Origin: Nautilus pompilius
Taxonomy: Eukaryota; Mollusca; Cephalopoda; Nautilida; Nautilidae
DNA: 64,000 nt
Direction of reading: 5' to 3'
Assembly (NCBI GenBank): GCA_018389105.1
Contig: JACATO010001464.1
Coordinates: 1-64,000, forward strand
The position numbers were made by a program, and so were the translations under genes. The notes beneath the pieces are model-generated. The model worked only from the letters and a program-made list of their open reading frames with translations, was not told where the DNA came from and did not search any database. Each line of letters starts with the position of its first letter. Within the stretch, counting starts at the first letter, position 1. Shown here piece after piece: positions 1 to 11,619 of this stretch.

Positions 1-600
1 TTCTCAGCTTAACATGTCAGGATAAATTAGTGGCTTAAACGCTGATTGAGAACCACCAAAAGTTGGAAACATTGTAATAATGAGAACATTTCTCCAGTGG
101 TCTTTAAAACCGGCTAAGTTAAAAGTTATTCGAACTCTGACAGCATAAGGAACTAAACGATTTCATTCCACTAACATGTGCAACTTATTATGCCTGGCAT
201 TTTTCAGCGTTCCTACGTGTTCTGTAAAGGTTTATTATTCAAAACACATATATATATATCTATCTCCGCTTTCTCCGCACTAAGCCGAGACAAGTTAATT
301 ATGAATGACCACTATCGCGTTTCAGTAGAATTACTACTATATCTTACAGTTAATGAAAACATTAACCCTTACTGTACCTGCACACGCAGAAAAAACAAAC
401 ATGTGTCTGTTTAATTATGTTTGCCTCTGTTTGTAAATAAAGTATTGGGGATAATTAAAGAAACACACACAAGATATGCACAAATAATGAGAATTTGCAA
501 CCGAGAGATGTATGAAATACATACACATTGTTATTATTATGGAGATGGTACAAATAAGGAAAAATAAATAGGTTGTATGGTTAATTAGTATTCGGTATAC
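1..600. other. AT-rich non-coding stretch
   Basis: No coding signal, tRNA-like fold or repeat was recognised. The short open frames are rich in codons expected from AT-rich random sequence. Confidence 0.5.
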
Positions 601-611
601 GAGCTCTCTGC

Positions 612-1665
612 TTGACACCTTGTTTTCATGATCCCATACAGGTTATCAATGTATGACTGACGTTGTTTCAAATACCCTGTAGCACTTTCTACAATTCATC
701 CAAGATGGTTGGTTATCGTTTGAGTTTCTCGGCATCGGTAGCCATATAACTCCATATTTAGGACTTCGTGCAGGCCAAGACATCTCTAGGAGTGCTCCAT
801 CAGCCTCCTTACGTTCCAAGCATATTTCTCCTACATTGGCGGTACGTATGATCGGGTTCGTGATGTTGGAAGATGAATCCCCTCGCTCAACACTTCTTTC
901 ACATAGAATGGCGTAATAGATGCAATATTTCCTGTATCTATCGGTAGTCAGGGTGCTTCACTTTTTATCCAAAACCCTGAGACACTCTTTGTCGATATGC
1001 AGACCTACACCTGTATTGGTCCACCGCCATAATTCTCTATAGTTGTTGAATACTAACTTTTATACAGCTCCAGCGTCCGCTTTCAAACAAAATGCCATTG
1101 ATTATTGTCAAGCATTTCAAACTTAGACTCAGCTGTAAAGAGCGGCTCCTTCTAGAATCGGTTGTTATACTGTTTCATTCCCGCTGCCCACTTCAGCCTC
1201 GACGTTGGTTGCCTCTCTTCAGCAGAGGTTTTCCCACTCACCCATCCAGGCCACTTCGTGCTGATGTGGGTTTTACTGTTTTTGAAGAAACGTTAACATC
1301 TGTACATGCAGCCAGGTCATTGATTGACAAGATCTCTACTGGCTCATCGCCTGTCATATGAAGAACGTACCTCTGGATACTTATCATCACTTTAGGAGAG
1401 TGTGAGCTTTCTTCTTCAACTGCATCTTTCATCAACAATACCGGACACGGGCCCTTCAGAGCAGCCTTCACTAGCCAAACCTTTCATTTCTATATGTTTG
1501 TCTTGTGACATTTCCGTCCCAGGAGCCGTGTATTCACCACGCTACAATGATATCTTCTGCTGATATGGTAGCTTCGGCTTGCTTGCCGGACAACTAATGG
1601 CAGTGACATTACATTAGCACATCACTGTAATATGGAGCATTTCTTTCTGCTGGTTGTTATTCTGT
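612..1665 (-). pseudogene. Tc1-like transposase fossil (family 1, copy A)
   Basis: This is a decayed DD34E-type Tc1 transposase, an enzyme that cuts and pastes its own element. It is recognised by collinear similarity to the plus-strand copy at 59.2-60.2 kb and to the fragment at 61.4-61.9 kb. Reading the minus strand, the N-terminal helix-turn-helix part lies near 1520-1486. The ILSINDLAA block lies around 1330-1310. The segment equivalent to copy C's TADRYKQ region is near 940-905. The late SWPARSP block, equivalent to WPAQSPDLNP in live Tc1 proteins, is near 780-755. The last matching bases are about 640-612. Many stops and frameshifts interrupt it, so no product is expected. No terminal inverted repeats were found. 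Family assignment is firm; exact ends are not. Confidence 0.75.
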
Positions 1666-1689
1666 CACGTGTTACATACATTTTGTACC

Positions 1690-2048
1690 CAATTTTTCCT
1701 TTTTGTCATCTCAAACTTTCCGTTCTGCTAATTCTGATAGTCCAGGAGGAACATGAACGATTTCTTATGGCGTCTTCTAAACCATGCAGTCACCATGTAA
1801 AGGGTCGATATCGGAACACCCAGCGCTTTGGAGATTGTCCGATGGTTTAGACTGCCATCCTACTGCCGAGCTATGCGCCCCCTTTCAAGGTCTCTTACTT
1901 TTCGGGAAGCCCCTATTCGTGGTGTGGAAACTGAGGCTTCCCCCAGCCCATGTCTGTTCTTACTGTGTGACTGAAATGCCACGCCCACAGTTCTGTGTAA
2001 TAATGTAAAATCCCGGAAGCAAAACCTGTAGAGATTGGAGGAAAGCAT
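1690..2048 (-). pseudogene. N-terminal fragment of a second Tc1-like transposase
   Basis: On the minus strand an open stretch reads VRDLERGRIARQ, then a stop, then HRTISKALGVPISTLYMV. The second piece has the spacing of a Tc1 helix-turn-helix DNA-binding domain (live relatives read roughly TISKxLGVPxSTVYxV). Only this N-terminal part is recognisable. It lies just upstream, in the same direction, of copy A, but differs from that family, so it is probably a separate insertion. At least one nonsense change is present. No terminal repeats were seen. Confidence 0.55.
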
Positions 2049-2134
2049 TTAGACGCGAGCACTTCTGTGGCGACGCCATTACAGTCTCTTACCAGTCAGG
2101 GAAGCGAATCAATAATCGAACAGTTGTGAATGCT

Positions 2135-2160
2135 GCAGCTGTTTTTTTTTTTTTTTTTTG
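2135..2160. repeat. Poly(T) tract
   Basis: A run of about 18 T. It could be the tail of a minus-strand retroelement or simple slippage; no SINE body was recognised next to it. Confidence 0.7.
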
Positions 2161-4095
2161 TTTATGATGAAGTCGCAGTACTTTCACCATCGAGTTTAAA
2201 GGGATACCTGTTGCTGCTCACTAGAACATTCGAGCCACTGGCGTGACGGCTTTTAAAAAGTTAGGCGCGCAGAATACATGTAAAAAGGGGCAGTTCGAGA
2301 AGAGATGTGCTTATCTGGAATGTATCGAACCGAAAGTAGTTAAAACTGAGTGGCAAATGCCTCTTACCCTTCCCCAATCGGGCACAAACTAACTACCCTG
2401 CTTTATAGGAAAACCCCTCGAGACGCTACGAGCTTTCATTACTTTGTTTCGATAGCAAATTCGGTATCGATTAGCACGGTAAGGCTGACGAAATAAGCTG
2501 TCACGGACCGGACAAGAACCGCATCCCGACGTCTCTCTCTCTCCCTCGGACGTCAGTCAATCTTTGGCATTTCCATTCCCGTCAGGGTCTGAAAGCGGAA
2601 AGAACGTAATACCTATGGTTTGCAAATCTGTCGACTCCGTGAAGACTTCCCTTTGTACCCTATGTCGGTTATTAAAAATGACGTAAAGCTGACACCTTTT
2701 TATAAAAACAAATTATTCTAACCGGCGCGCGATGCCAACGAGACGATGGTTCGTGCTACTGAGTGGTTTCCTACCAGTGCTGACCAGAACAGTTCCTCAG
2801 GTACTGACGCTCGGACCAGCCCATAACCTGCAGAAATGCCTGGTGTATTTTTTAAAAGATCTATAACTAACACGGGACAGCATCTAAAAATCGTAACCTT
2901 CGCTGTACCCGCGAAGGTCGGTCAGTATATCCGGGAGAAGCTTTAGTCGGAGGAGACCGTTTCCTCGTATTTGGATAAGCAAGAAGTGGTTTGTTTTGAA
3001 ATTATGAGAAAGTGAGTCTGGCGTCGCTGCCCGAATTTTCCAGAAATTATCGGGGTGGATGGCGATGTTATTTTTTTGGCCGGGTTTCATCTGAACGTCT
3101 TCTCCAGAAGAAGAAGCCAACGATGTCAACTCATTGCTCGCATCTGTTTTTTCTGCGCCTGTGTACGTGTTGTGCTAGTTGTTTTCTTCTCCCATTTATC
3201 TGATGCGACGTAATTCCGAGCAACCGTAGACGTTTCTCCAGCAGATCTAATTAACAGCGATCACATTTTACAAAATAACAACATCTGCAACATTATCCCC
3301 ACCATCTCTTACGAAGAAGAACAGTTCATTAATCTGCCCATCATCCTGGCCGCCGCCTACTGAACTAAAACTGGCGGTAAAATAACGATTCCGAAAACAT
3401 GGAGGTCGGAAACGTTAGCAGCTTCCAAACATTTTGATACTGAGATAAGATGGTGAGAAAAGTTCTGATAATCTCCTGTTAGCTGACAGATAACCACTCG
3501 GTCCTATGCTAGCGCGGTATTTATCAGACCAGTCGCTTTATATATATATATATAAAAAAAAAAAAGTTCGTAAATGATTAACAACAGGATTCCTGTAAGC
3601 AATCCCATTCTAGACACTGAATTATTTTGCACGCATTTTGACCAACTCATTTTTTTTTTGGTCAGAAACACAGAAGATGCAATTGATTCTTTGCTTGAGG
3701 CAACAAGTTGTATAGTTTCTGTACTGGCGATGTTGTCGACGACACGTGGTGTTTTCGCAAAACACAGATCCTAAAATATTTTAAGATTGGTTAAACCAAC
3801 AGTATGCTGGTGTTTCTTTTAGTACAATTGCATATATGTATACTTTTACTGTTTATTTCATTGAAGGTGTTGATTTTTGCGCATTTATTAAAAATATTCT
3901 ACTCGATTCCTCTCGCGAGTATTTATCAAGTATATAGAAACAGTAGAATTTTTTTTGTTCCAGAGGAAGCTACTTCAGTCACGAAACCTTACGTAGCGTT
4001 TCAAATAGATGTTACTAAAGAGCAGATCCTGTTATTTTTGAGTGACTGACAGGTTCCTGTGGAATCCCATCCTGTACTCTGTTGTGTTCTTCCAG
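2161..4095. other. Non-coding stretch with small simple repeats
   Basis: No gene recognised. It holds short TC-rich runs near 2532-2550 and a TA tract followed by poly(A) at 3541-3565. The short open frames have no recognisable motif. Confidence 0.4.
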
Positions 4096-4340
4096 GTCAG
4101 GGTCTGGGACACAAGCCAGCCGGAGGAAGACGGTTACGTACGCCCAAAGTGTTCCCCGACACGGTGTGTAGTTCGACCTTTTCAGCCATTGCAAGAAAAA
4201 ACCCACCGGAACTTTTCTGGTTTGACGTGGAACAAAAGAAAGCCAAAGTGTTTTCAGAAACCGACGCAGAACGAGTTGTCAGAGCGAGAGAACCCATGCT
4301 AAAAGATGAACCCTCAAAATCCGGCAGCCTGTATCCATCA
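4096..4340 (+). CDS. Candidate internal exon, protein not recognised
   Basis: The 245-bp segment is bounded by a strong acceptor (pyrimidine-rich run ending TTCTTCCAG at 4095) and a consensus donor (GTGAGT at 4341-4346). In the frame with codons starting at 4098 it is open for 81 codons, and the frame stays open past the donor to a stop at 4413-4415. The predicted peptide is basic and polar, with a block PPELFWFDVEQKKAKVFSE followed by charged sequence; no domain was recognised. The exon would enter mid-codon (two bases) and leave at a codon boundary. It could also be an exon of a non-coding transcript or a chance pairing of splice motifs. No partner exon was identified. Confidence 0.4.
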
Positions 4341-7300
4341 GTGAGTAAACCACGCTTCCGTCCTCGCCACAACGACAAGCGTGCGCGCTACATTGTGCCG
4401 AGAAAGCGTCACTAATGATGCCAGTTCATTAAAAATAATAGTGACGTCACGTCTAGTCGGTCGGGAGGTATGGTACCCTGCAGAACCGTTATCGTGTGAC
4501 TACCAATAAGATTGAATTCTTTGTATGTAATAATTTAGGCGTGTATAGACATTAGACAGATTCTATAGTCTTCCTTATCCCTTTATTTAATCTCTGACCT
4601 AAATGATCTTTAACTCTTCACAGACACCCAGAGTCAGATTCTTGTAAGTATTTGCGAGTTATGGAACTTGACTGATTGCAATGCACGCAATAAAGGAATC
4701 TGACGATTGCTGCAGTCCGTCTGCTGGTTTTTCACAAGTTCTTTTAGTAAATGTGAGTGGTATACGTACATTTTTAAAATCTGTTTACTTTTAGTGGTCT
4801 GGGATAGTTCCAAGCTGCTCAGATACAGAGGCTGATAACGAAGAACACAAACTCTGCTACTTTGTCAGGGGGAAGCAGGCTCGGTAACTCATCGGGTGTG
4901 GCCGGCATCCGGGTCATCACGAACCCAACTCATCAGCGTGATTTAAATTTAAATTTTAAAAAAAAAAAATATTAAAATAGCGGGAAACAAGATGAACCCT
5001 TGGGGTCACATCGTAAAATCAACGGGACTGACCGGAGGAGCCATTAATCTGATTTAAAATCACGAGTTTTCCGCTCGGAGCCTGGAGACTGTGCCAGCCT
5101 TCGCTTCGCTGGCCGCAGCTCTTCAAAATTTCAGCAGCAGCAGCTAGCCGGTGTGTCGGCTCCGAGACATCTTCATCAAACCTGCGGCAGTCAAGATCCA
5201 TGCTGCGCCGCGCGAGAGCTTTCCACATTTCAAACTTTTTAACCACATTAAAATATTATTTATTTTACTTTACTAAAATGATTAGTATTACTTATTCAAC
5301 GTTATTACAATTATCCAAATATTATTAGCTATCAGATTGTTCATGCATACGTGGTATCATTAGTTAGTTACACTTCAAATAATTATTATTCATCCTGCAT
5401 CATCAATTATAAAATATGGAATTAATTATAATTTTAAATATGATATATTATTATTCAGTATTATTTGTTATGATTGGATATATACGTATATTCATATAGT
5501 TGCGTATTATATTACTTTAATAAATATTAATAATACGATGTTACTAAGAGAGACCTGGGCTAGTTGCAGCATCAAAAAACCCTAAACCCAAGTCTTCTCT
5601 ATTATAGAGATTGAAATAATACTTTAATTACTTATTTACGAAATAAATCATTGAGTACAGGTTGGGCCATAGGTTCTGGGACAAACAGCATCATCGTCAT
5701 TAATATAACCCCTGGCAACGACAAATCTGTAGCCACAGCGTGTTTTGCATCACAAGTAAGTTGATTAAGTATTCAGCCATTTTAACACAACTGCTAACGA
5801 GTGCCTCTGGGTAGCATGCACGGTAAAAACTGTTTTCGTATAGAGAGGGTTAACCGAATACCTGTGGTGTTTCAGTTAGACGGTGGGCCTCGATGATAGT
5901 TAGATTCGATAGAAAATCAAACTGTGCTACGTTCAGTGTCGTCACGGGTGGAGGAAAGGGGTCTGGAGACCGTGCGGATTTGGTCTCAGACTCTCCCATT
6001 TATCGTGGAACCCTGAACATCGCGTTTTAACGTAAACCGATCGAAAATTATTGACGGAAGGAAGGAAAGATGTTCGGATCGATTCAGGCAGGATGAAACA
6101 GGAGTTAGAGATTCGCGTGTGAAGCATGAGAGCTGATCACTGAGTTAATTCATTCCAACATTGAGCTTAAACCCTTTACCGTCCGGTTGTAAGAGGCTCG
6201 AGATCCGAGAAAGGGCTACGTTACTTGATTTGCATAGATTAGAAAAGTGGGGGAGAAAAGGATTCGGTTACTCTCCACGGGTCTAGATGGTGATGGTAGA
6301 CGTCAGGGGAGCGGACGGCACGGGTTGGGCGGACCAGACCAACGGAAGTCCCTTCCACGAACTCGCTACTTTTAGATGCGCGAGGGAACCGAGGTGCACC
6401 AAGACGATCGATTGGGTGACTGCCGAGATTTTTACGAAAATGCGGCAACATAGATATTGTAAAATGTCTGATAAGTGCAATGGATGAACGCATTGTGACT
6501 TCAAAATTCGACTTGTGTCTACCGCTAGACTGCGCAGCTACTTTACGGTTCAGTCTGCGTTAGCATCTACGTGTTCTTTAAATTCCCATCGTCTGTTGTA
6601 CAGGTTTCGGATAACGAAATCTACGCTCGCGCTCTCGCCATCTGTTTTAAGTCTTTTCCTGTTCGTGGCACAAAATAAATAAAGGGAACGGTTCGTCGGA
6701 AAAAAAAAAAAAAAGACACACGATAAAGCTACGACAGATTGTTTTCGCGGCCCCTACGTCTATTTAACGTAAATAATATAAATAAATAAAGGGGAATGAT
6801 TGTAATTATATCTGAAAATCTGTAGACATTGGCAGGGAGTACAGTTACTGAGCTAATAAACTGCTGGACATCTTAAATGGGGCTTCACAGTATAAAGTAG
6901 ATGAAGTGTCTCGCCCTATTTTACATGACAAACTAGTAATTATGGATTTCCATTTCTAAGGGACACGTCGATGTAAAAGAAGAAGGTTTTGTTATAGTGT
7001 AGATGCTAAAAGCTAGATATATTAAATAAAGCGACGGCCAGTTGCTGAAATGCTACATTAACTCTTCTGGATGGAAAGCTTACAGAAGATGGCACATCCG
7101 TGCATTGTGGCCCCACTTTACTGTGTCATCGAGTGTTTTCTTCTGTAAGGCTTTCTAAGTCTTGGATTTGGGTTTTTTCCTTAAGTGCTAGGAGCGGCAT
7201 TAACTGATTTTAATATATATATAAATCAGTGCAAGGAAATCGACTTAAAATTAAGGAAAGAGAAAAACGTAGGACCCAGTGTTTTTGTTTGAGGGGGGAG

Positions 7301-8176
7301 GGAAGGACTGGAGGAGAAACCTCATATTGAGGCACAGATTTCTGCGAGACCAGAACCTGTCGACTGCTGTTGCTCATAGTTGGAGTAGATGCTTGGCAAC
7401 GTTTCGCTTATGATACGAAAAAGAAATAGTTATACATATACCGCAAATTAAGAAAACTCTATGGCTACTATCGACTCTGGGGGAGCCCTATAGGTGCTCC
7501 AAATCCTAACGAAGCAGTACCTGGGACCCGTTTTAATTCATAAAATTCACAGTAAAATTTTATACTGTTTCATTAGCAATGGATTAGACAAAAATGTATT
7601 CGGGGTTAACCAAGCGTGAGAGAAGCACGCTGTGCATTCTGGACTTGGTTCTGAGTCATTTAAGGTAGCGTGTTGGTAGATATTATATATACGTTAAATG
7701 ATTAATAACCTTTTAAATTGATCTAAGAAAAACTAGTTCAATCACAGAGTGAAAAATAATCGCATCAAATTTTCAAATATCGTTCAGTTTGGAACCCGAG
7801 TCATGTGCTCTGTGAGGTCCGTGTACAAGACGATGCTTTATTATTTCATCAATTCATAACCAGGGGCTGTTTGAGCTGTCCAATAAAAGCTGAAACGCAG
7901 GATAGTTAGTCGCTACTAACAGGGGCAGTGGGAAATCCCGGAAATAACCACGCATATAGCAGGGCATCGGCAACTTACCCCAGTTAACTTAAACTAAACT
8001 GGCTGAATCCGTACAGTAACGCGTAAAACCTCGTGCAAAACTTCGTCGATTAGAAATATGCAAGGATGTGTGGTTTATTAAACCAGAGGCTCCCTCTTAC
8101 CGAGCCTTTTGTCGGAGAAAAAGTAACGGGGTCGGACAAAAACACGGCCTCGCGCGGCTCTAGAGCGCGAAGGCGC
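4341..8176. other. Long AT-rich stretch, no gene seen
   Basis: No coding or RNA gene recognised. Around 4880-4975 a region ending in an A-rich tail (run of A at 4959-4969) has the look of an old SINE or retro-insert, but no B-box could be fixed. 5250-5560 is very AT-rich. A poly(A) run lies near 6700. Confidence 0.4.
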
Positions 8177-8177
8177 C

Positions 8178-8217
8178 CTCTCTCTCTCTCTCGCTCTCTC
8201 TTCTCAATCTCTCTCAA

Positions 8218-8258
<41 letters not shown>

Positions 8259-8565
8259 CTCTCTCTCTCTCTATCTCTCTCTCCAATCTCTCTTGGTCAA
8301 CGTCAGCTCTCTCCTCTCTTCTCTCTCTCTTCCTCTTTTCTCTCGACAATCTCTCTCTCTCTCTTCTCTTCTATCTCTCTCCTCTCTCTCTATCTCTCTC
8401 TTCTCTCTCTTCAATCCTCTCTGTCAACGTCCCATCTCTCTCTTCTCTTTTCTTTTCCTCCTCGCATTCCTCTCTCTCTCTCTCTCTTCTCTCTCTATCT
8501 CTCTCTCTCTCTCTCTCTTCTCAATCTCTCTCTGTACCAACGTCGTCACTCTCTCTCTCTCTCTC
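8178..8565. repeat. CT-rich microsatellite cluster
   Basis: Nearly 390 bp of CT dinucleotides broken by CAA, TAT and T insertions. Three interruptions (near 8298, 8431 and 8536) contain GTCAACGT or CCAACGTCGTCA. They look like worn versions of the TGACGTCA-bearing interruptions in the GA/CT arrays at 17.9 and 28.4 kb. Serine/leucine-rich or Arg/Glu-rich open frames over this tract are artefacts of the repeat. Confidence 0.9.
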
Positions 8566-9000
8566 ATATAGCATAATTACATAGCCCCGGGAAACCGTTC
8601 TTATACTGTCTTGATAGATAGCACGCACGGTTTATGTCTTCTTTCTTTATATGCATGTGTCGTTAAACAAACTTTCTTTCTTTTTCTTTTTTTCCACGGG
8701 TGCGGCGTCGGCAAATAATTGCATCCCATCCACGCCAGCCATTTCGCTGAAGACGTAGTTCACAACGTCCAGTCTCGCGCGAGGTCTGGGGATGATGCGT
8801 GATTGTCTCCCCCTCCCACCCGCCACTCGCGATTGTCGACAAGTGAAGAATTTTTGTTAGCATGAAGACAACGCAATTAGACCTATACCACGAAAAACAG
8901 AAACAACAACGACAATGCAATTCCACGGGGACCAGCGAGTTGTTAACTAAAGAGATTTAGAAGATTAGAACCATCACTCTACGTCACTTTGCGCGGGATT
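8566..9000. other. Non-coding stretch
   Basis: No gene recognised between the CT tract and the A run at 9001-9015. Confidence 0.4.
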
Positions 9001-9115
9001 AAAAAAAAAAAAAAATACCGAGGAAACCTGGTAGGCCATTAGATAAAACTGCTGGACTAGAACCCGGGCCTTTGCACTAAGCTCTTATCTATTCAGCGGT
9101 ATCACATTGGGAGAA
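9001..9115 (-). repeat. tRNA-like SINE fragment
   Basis: On the minus strand, a segment with GATAAGAGCTTAG (A-box-like) is followed by GGGTTCTAGTCC (B-box-like, one base off the GGTTCRANNCC rule). A T run follows, which is the A run at 9001-9015 on the plus strand. The spacing suits a tRNA-derived pol III head. It is degraded and the body is not assignable to a known SINE. Confidence 0.45.
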
Positions 9116-9197
9116 CACTTTCGTTATGCTTAGAGCTCACTGCCGGCCATGCGTGTATACACGATTAACCATAGCAGAGTGCACAAAGCCAGCAGGA

Positions 9198-9262
9198 TCT
9201 GTCGTTAGAGTGCTATCGATCAGTCGAGACCGGCAGAGGTTCGATCGTATATCCTGTAAAAG
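9198..9262 (+). repeat. tRNA-like sequence (probable SINE head)
   Basis: GTCGTTAGAGTGCTA resembles a D-arm/A-box. GAGGTTCGATCGTA, 30 or so bases on, resembles a B-box/T-arm. The T stem does not pair well, so this is more likely a decayed tRNA-derived SINE head than a functional tRNA. Confidence 0.4.
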
Positions 9263-9375
9263 AAATAGTGCAGTTAATTATTATTTGCAGACTACGTCAC
9301 ATGCGAAGATGTCAGTCACATGCTTCTTTGCTTGCTTTTTCCTTCTCGATAATTCCTGTAGCATTCTCGGTTAGT

Positions 9376-9393
9376 CGTGATTAATTAATCACG
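9376..9393. promoter_or_regulatory. Perfect 18-bp palindrome with paired TGATTAAT sites
   Basis: CGTGATTAATTAATCACG is its own reverse complement. It contains two overlapping TGATTAAT words in opposite directions, the kind of core bound by Hox/PBX-class homeodomain proteins. Binding is inferred from the motif only. Confidence 0.35.
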
Positions 9394-9394
9394 G

Positions 9395-10120
9395 ATGCTT
9401 CCCTTTTATACGGCACTGGATAAAAATTGCATCTCTAACACGTGAGTAAATGTCACCTAAAGTCCGTATTTATCCGCAAGTGAGATAGTAAACGTCATGC
9501 AAAGGCGGACTTCACTTATTTTCATTTAGTCGCCAGATATTGGATTTTGTGCGCATTAGACAGAATTCCTGGCGGTCTCTATCAAAGCAAATCACGCGGA
9601 AGCTCAAAATAAACTACTTTATGTCACGAAGAATCTTCCGGAAAACCAGTGCCGAAATTGCCAAGATTTCCGCTTAAAGGCTTAATCTGAAGTCCGGAAC
9701 GATGTCTGTGGAAAACAATCTCGAAAATCTCTTGGCACATGGATGAGGCTGCGAAACGTGAAGGCCTCTTGGATTAACGTATGAAAAAGTTTGTCATGAG
9801 GAATTAGCAAGAATGTGTAAAAGTCCGAAAGAGAGAAAAATATTTAGCATGCAAAATACATCTTGTTGGTTTGGAATGGAACTATTTATAGCGTAATTTA
9901 CTACAAAAGCAATTCAGAAAATTGTTACTGAAGTAGCTGTGTCTATACCTTGTTTGATCACGGCTTCAGCCACACAACTAATTTACTTTAAATATTGTAT
10001 ATGTTGTCACTACTGAAAAGATACAAGAGTAAGACCTTGTTTAATATTTAATCTACAATCTTGGTTCAGTAATTGTAAATCGGTGTTCTATTTCTTGGAA
10101 CAGCAGTTAGTCTTCAGAAA
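9395..10120. other. Non-coding stretch
   Basis: No gene, RNA or repeat recognised. Confidence 0.4.
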
Positions 10121-10121
10121 A

Positions 10122-10278
10122 GAGGCAGCAACTGTACTCTGGTAACCGGTCTCGGGTAGCATCTGTACTCTGGTGACCGGTCTGAGGTCGCATCTGTACT
10201 CTGGTGACCAGTCTGAGGCAGCACCTGTAATCTGGTGACCGATCTGAGTAGCACCTGTTCTCTGATAACTGGTCTGAC
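10122..10278. repeat. 31-bp minisatellite, about five units
   Basis: Head-to-tail units begin at about 10138, 10169, 10200 and 10231 (31, 31, 31 and 30 bp), with partial units at both ends. Each unit carries CTGGTGACC/GTCTGAG and an AGCAYCTGTA end. Units differ by several substitutions, so the array is not recent. The open frame on the minus strand across it simply reads the repeat. Confidence 0.85.
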
Positions 10279-10934
10279 TATTCAAGTTAAATCTCATTTA
10301 TAATCCCTATTACAAGGATACTAAAACCGTAAAACACAACCTTAGACAATGTCCAAAATGCACCCAAGACAGACAACAATTTCTAAGGTTGAATTGTTGT
10401 CATTTGGGAGTACGATAGACTAGCAAATACCATGAAACGTCGGTAACGACTAAGCGATCAAGCCAGTATCCAGAATGAACAGTAAGATTTTGCACTATCG
10501 TTAGACTGCATATCGACATAAATGGAGTTAATAGTAAATTAGGCTATTTAATAATTACCGCTACTTAGTAGTTTGTCAGTACAGTGCTCTAAATATTGTC
10601 CCCATACTCTTAAATATTTTAAAATGTAATTCAGTGCAATATTTGTTCCATATATTGTGTCAAATATTCTGTGGTTCATCGCGATTTTTTGCTTGAAATA
10701 TCGTGATACTCGCTCAATAATGTTCATGCTAGAACACTGTGCTGGCCGATTTAGAATAATGTTGGTTTCTTTAGTCTACATATGGTTACGACTGGATCTG
10801 TACTGCTATCATAGGATGGTAATTACAGAATTAATATATCAGTAATTCAGAGAAGTATTTAGGTGGTTATAAAACGTTTTCAGCCACTGCATTCATATAA
10901 AGCGAAATAGATATTACTATAGTAAGAAAGATCA
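10279..10934. other. AT-rich non-coding stretch
   Basis: No gene or repeat recognised. Confidence 0.4.
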
Positions 10935-11099
10935 CAGACTACTGGATAACTGTGGGTGAGGACTCTGGTTAGAATCCACGTCCGGGCACACTTTCTGACG
11001 TTCCCCCGGGTACTACGATTTCCTCCGGCATCTAAAAATTGGAGAGTTCTGGTGGAGGGTCGGGTCCGTCAAGACAGGGCTCGCCAAAAAAAAAAAAGG
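10935..11099 (+). repeat. SINE-like element with poly(A) tail
   Basis: A tRNA-like head has GGTTAGAATCC (B-box with one change) at about 10968-10978. A GC-rich body carries CCCGGGTACTACGATTTCCTCCGGC, similar in style to conserved SINE bodies, and a run of 12 A ends at 11097. Length and tail suit a short pol III retroelement. No target duplication was verified. Confidence 0.6.
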
Positions 11100-11521
11100 A
11101 AGATAGTGTCTTAGTCTAGTACGAGTTTAGCGACATTATTTCCCCTAAGGCCACAGCACGATGCATTCTTGTAAACGGGCTGCTGATGTTAATTCGGTAC
11201 AATAAAACTCTCACGAGCCAGAACAAGAAACTGTTAAAAAAAAAGCAAATAGGAAAAAAAAACACAAAATAAAAGATAATTAACTGTCAGAAGCGCGCCA
11301 TCGGGTAATTTAACTTAAAAAACGCAAGAAAAATGTTTCTTTATATTTTCCATGAAATATCTTATTTAAAGAAAGTTGGGGGTGTAGGGTGGTTATCGAC
11401 AAAGATGCGAAGTGAGGCTCGAGAACCAGGACGAGATGTCAGCGAACGAATACCGGTGCCCCCTGTTGGTGTCGTATTTATGCAAATAATTCAGCCTGCG
11501 CGATTCTGTCGCCCTACTTTC

Positions 11522-11547
11522 CTTCCGCGTGAGGCTTCACGCGGAAG
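11522..11547. other. Perfect GC-rich hairpin, 11-bp stem
   Basis: CTTCCGCGTGA, a four-base loop (GGCT), then the exact reverse complement. In RNA or single-stranded DNA this would be a stable stem-loop. It sits 100 bp before the CpG-rich island. Function unknown. Confidence 0.6.
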
Positions 11548-11619
11548 TGGGTTATGAATTCCACAAAACCTTAGCGTCTATCTATTTATTTTACAGGGAA
11601 ACGCATATATTTTAAATTC

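Noticed and set aside
8050-8584. Long Ser/Leu-rich and Arg/Glu-rich open frames over the CT tract
   Set aside because: Translation of dinucleotide repeats on either strand; no stop codon can occur in pure CT/GA, so openness carries no information. The same applies at 17.9, 19.2, 35.4 and 37.6 kb.
10122-10278. CRISPR-like array
   Set aside because: Units are contiguous with no spacers, and the genome is animal.
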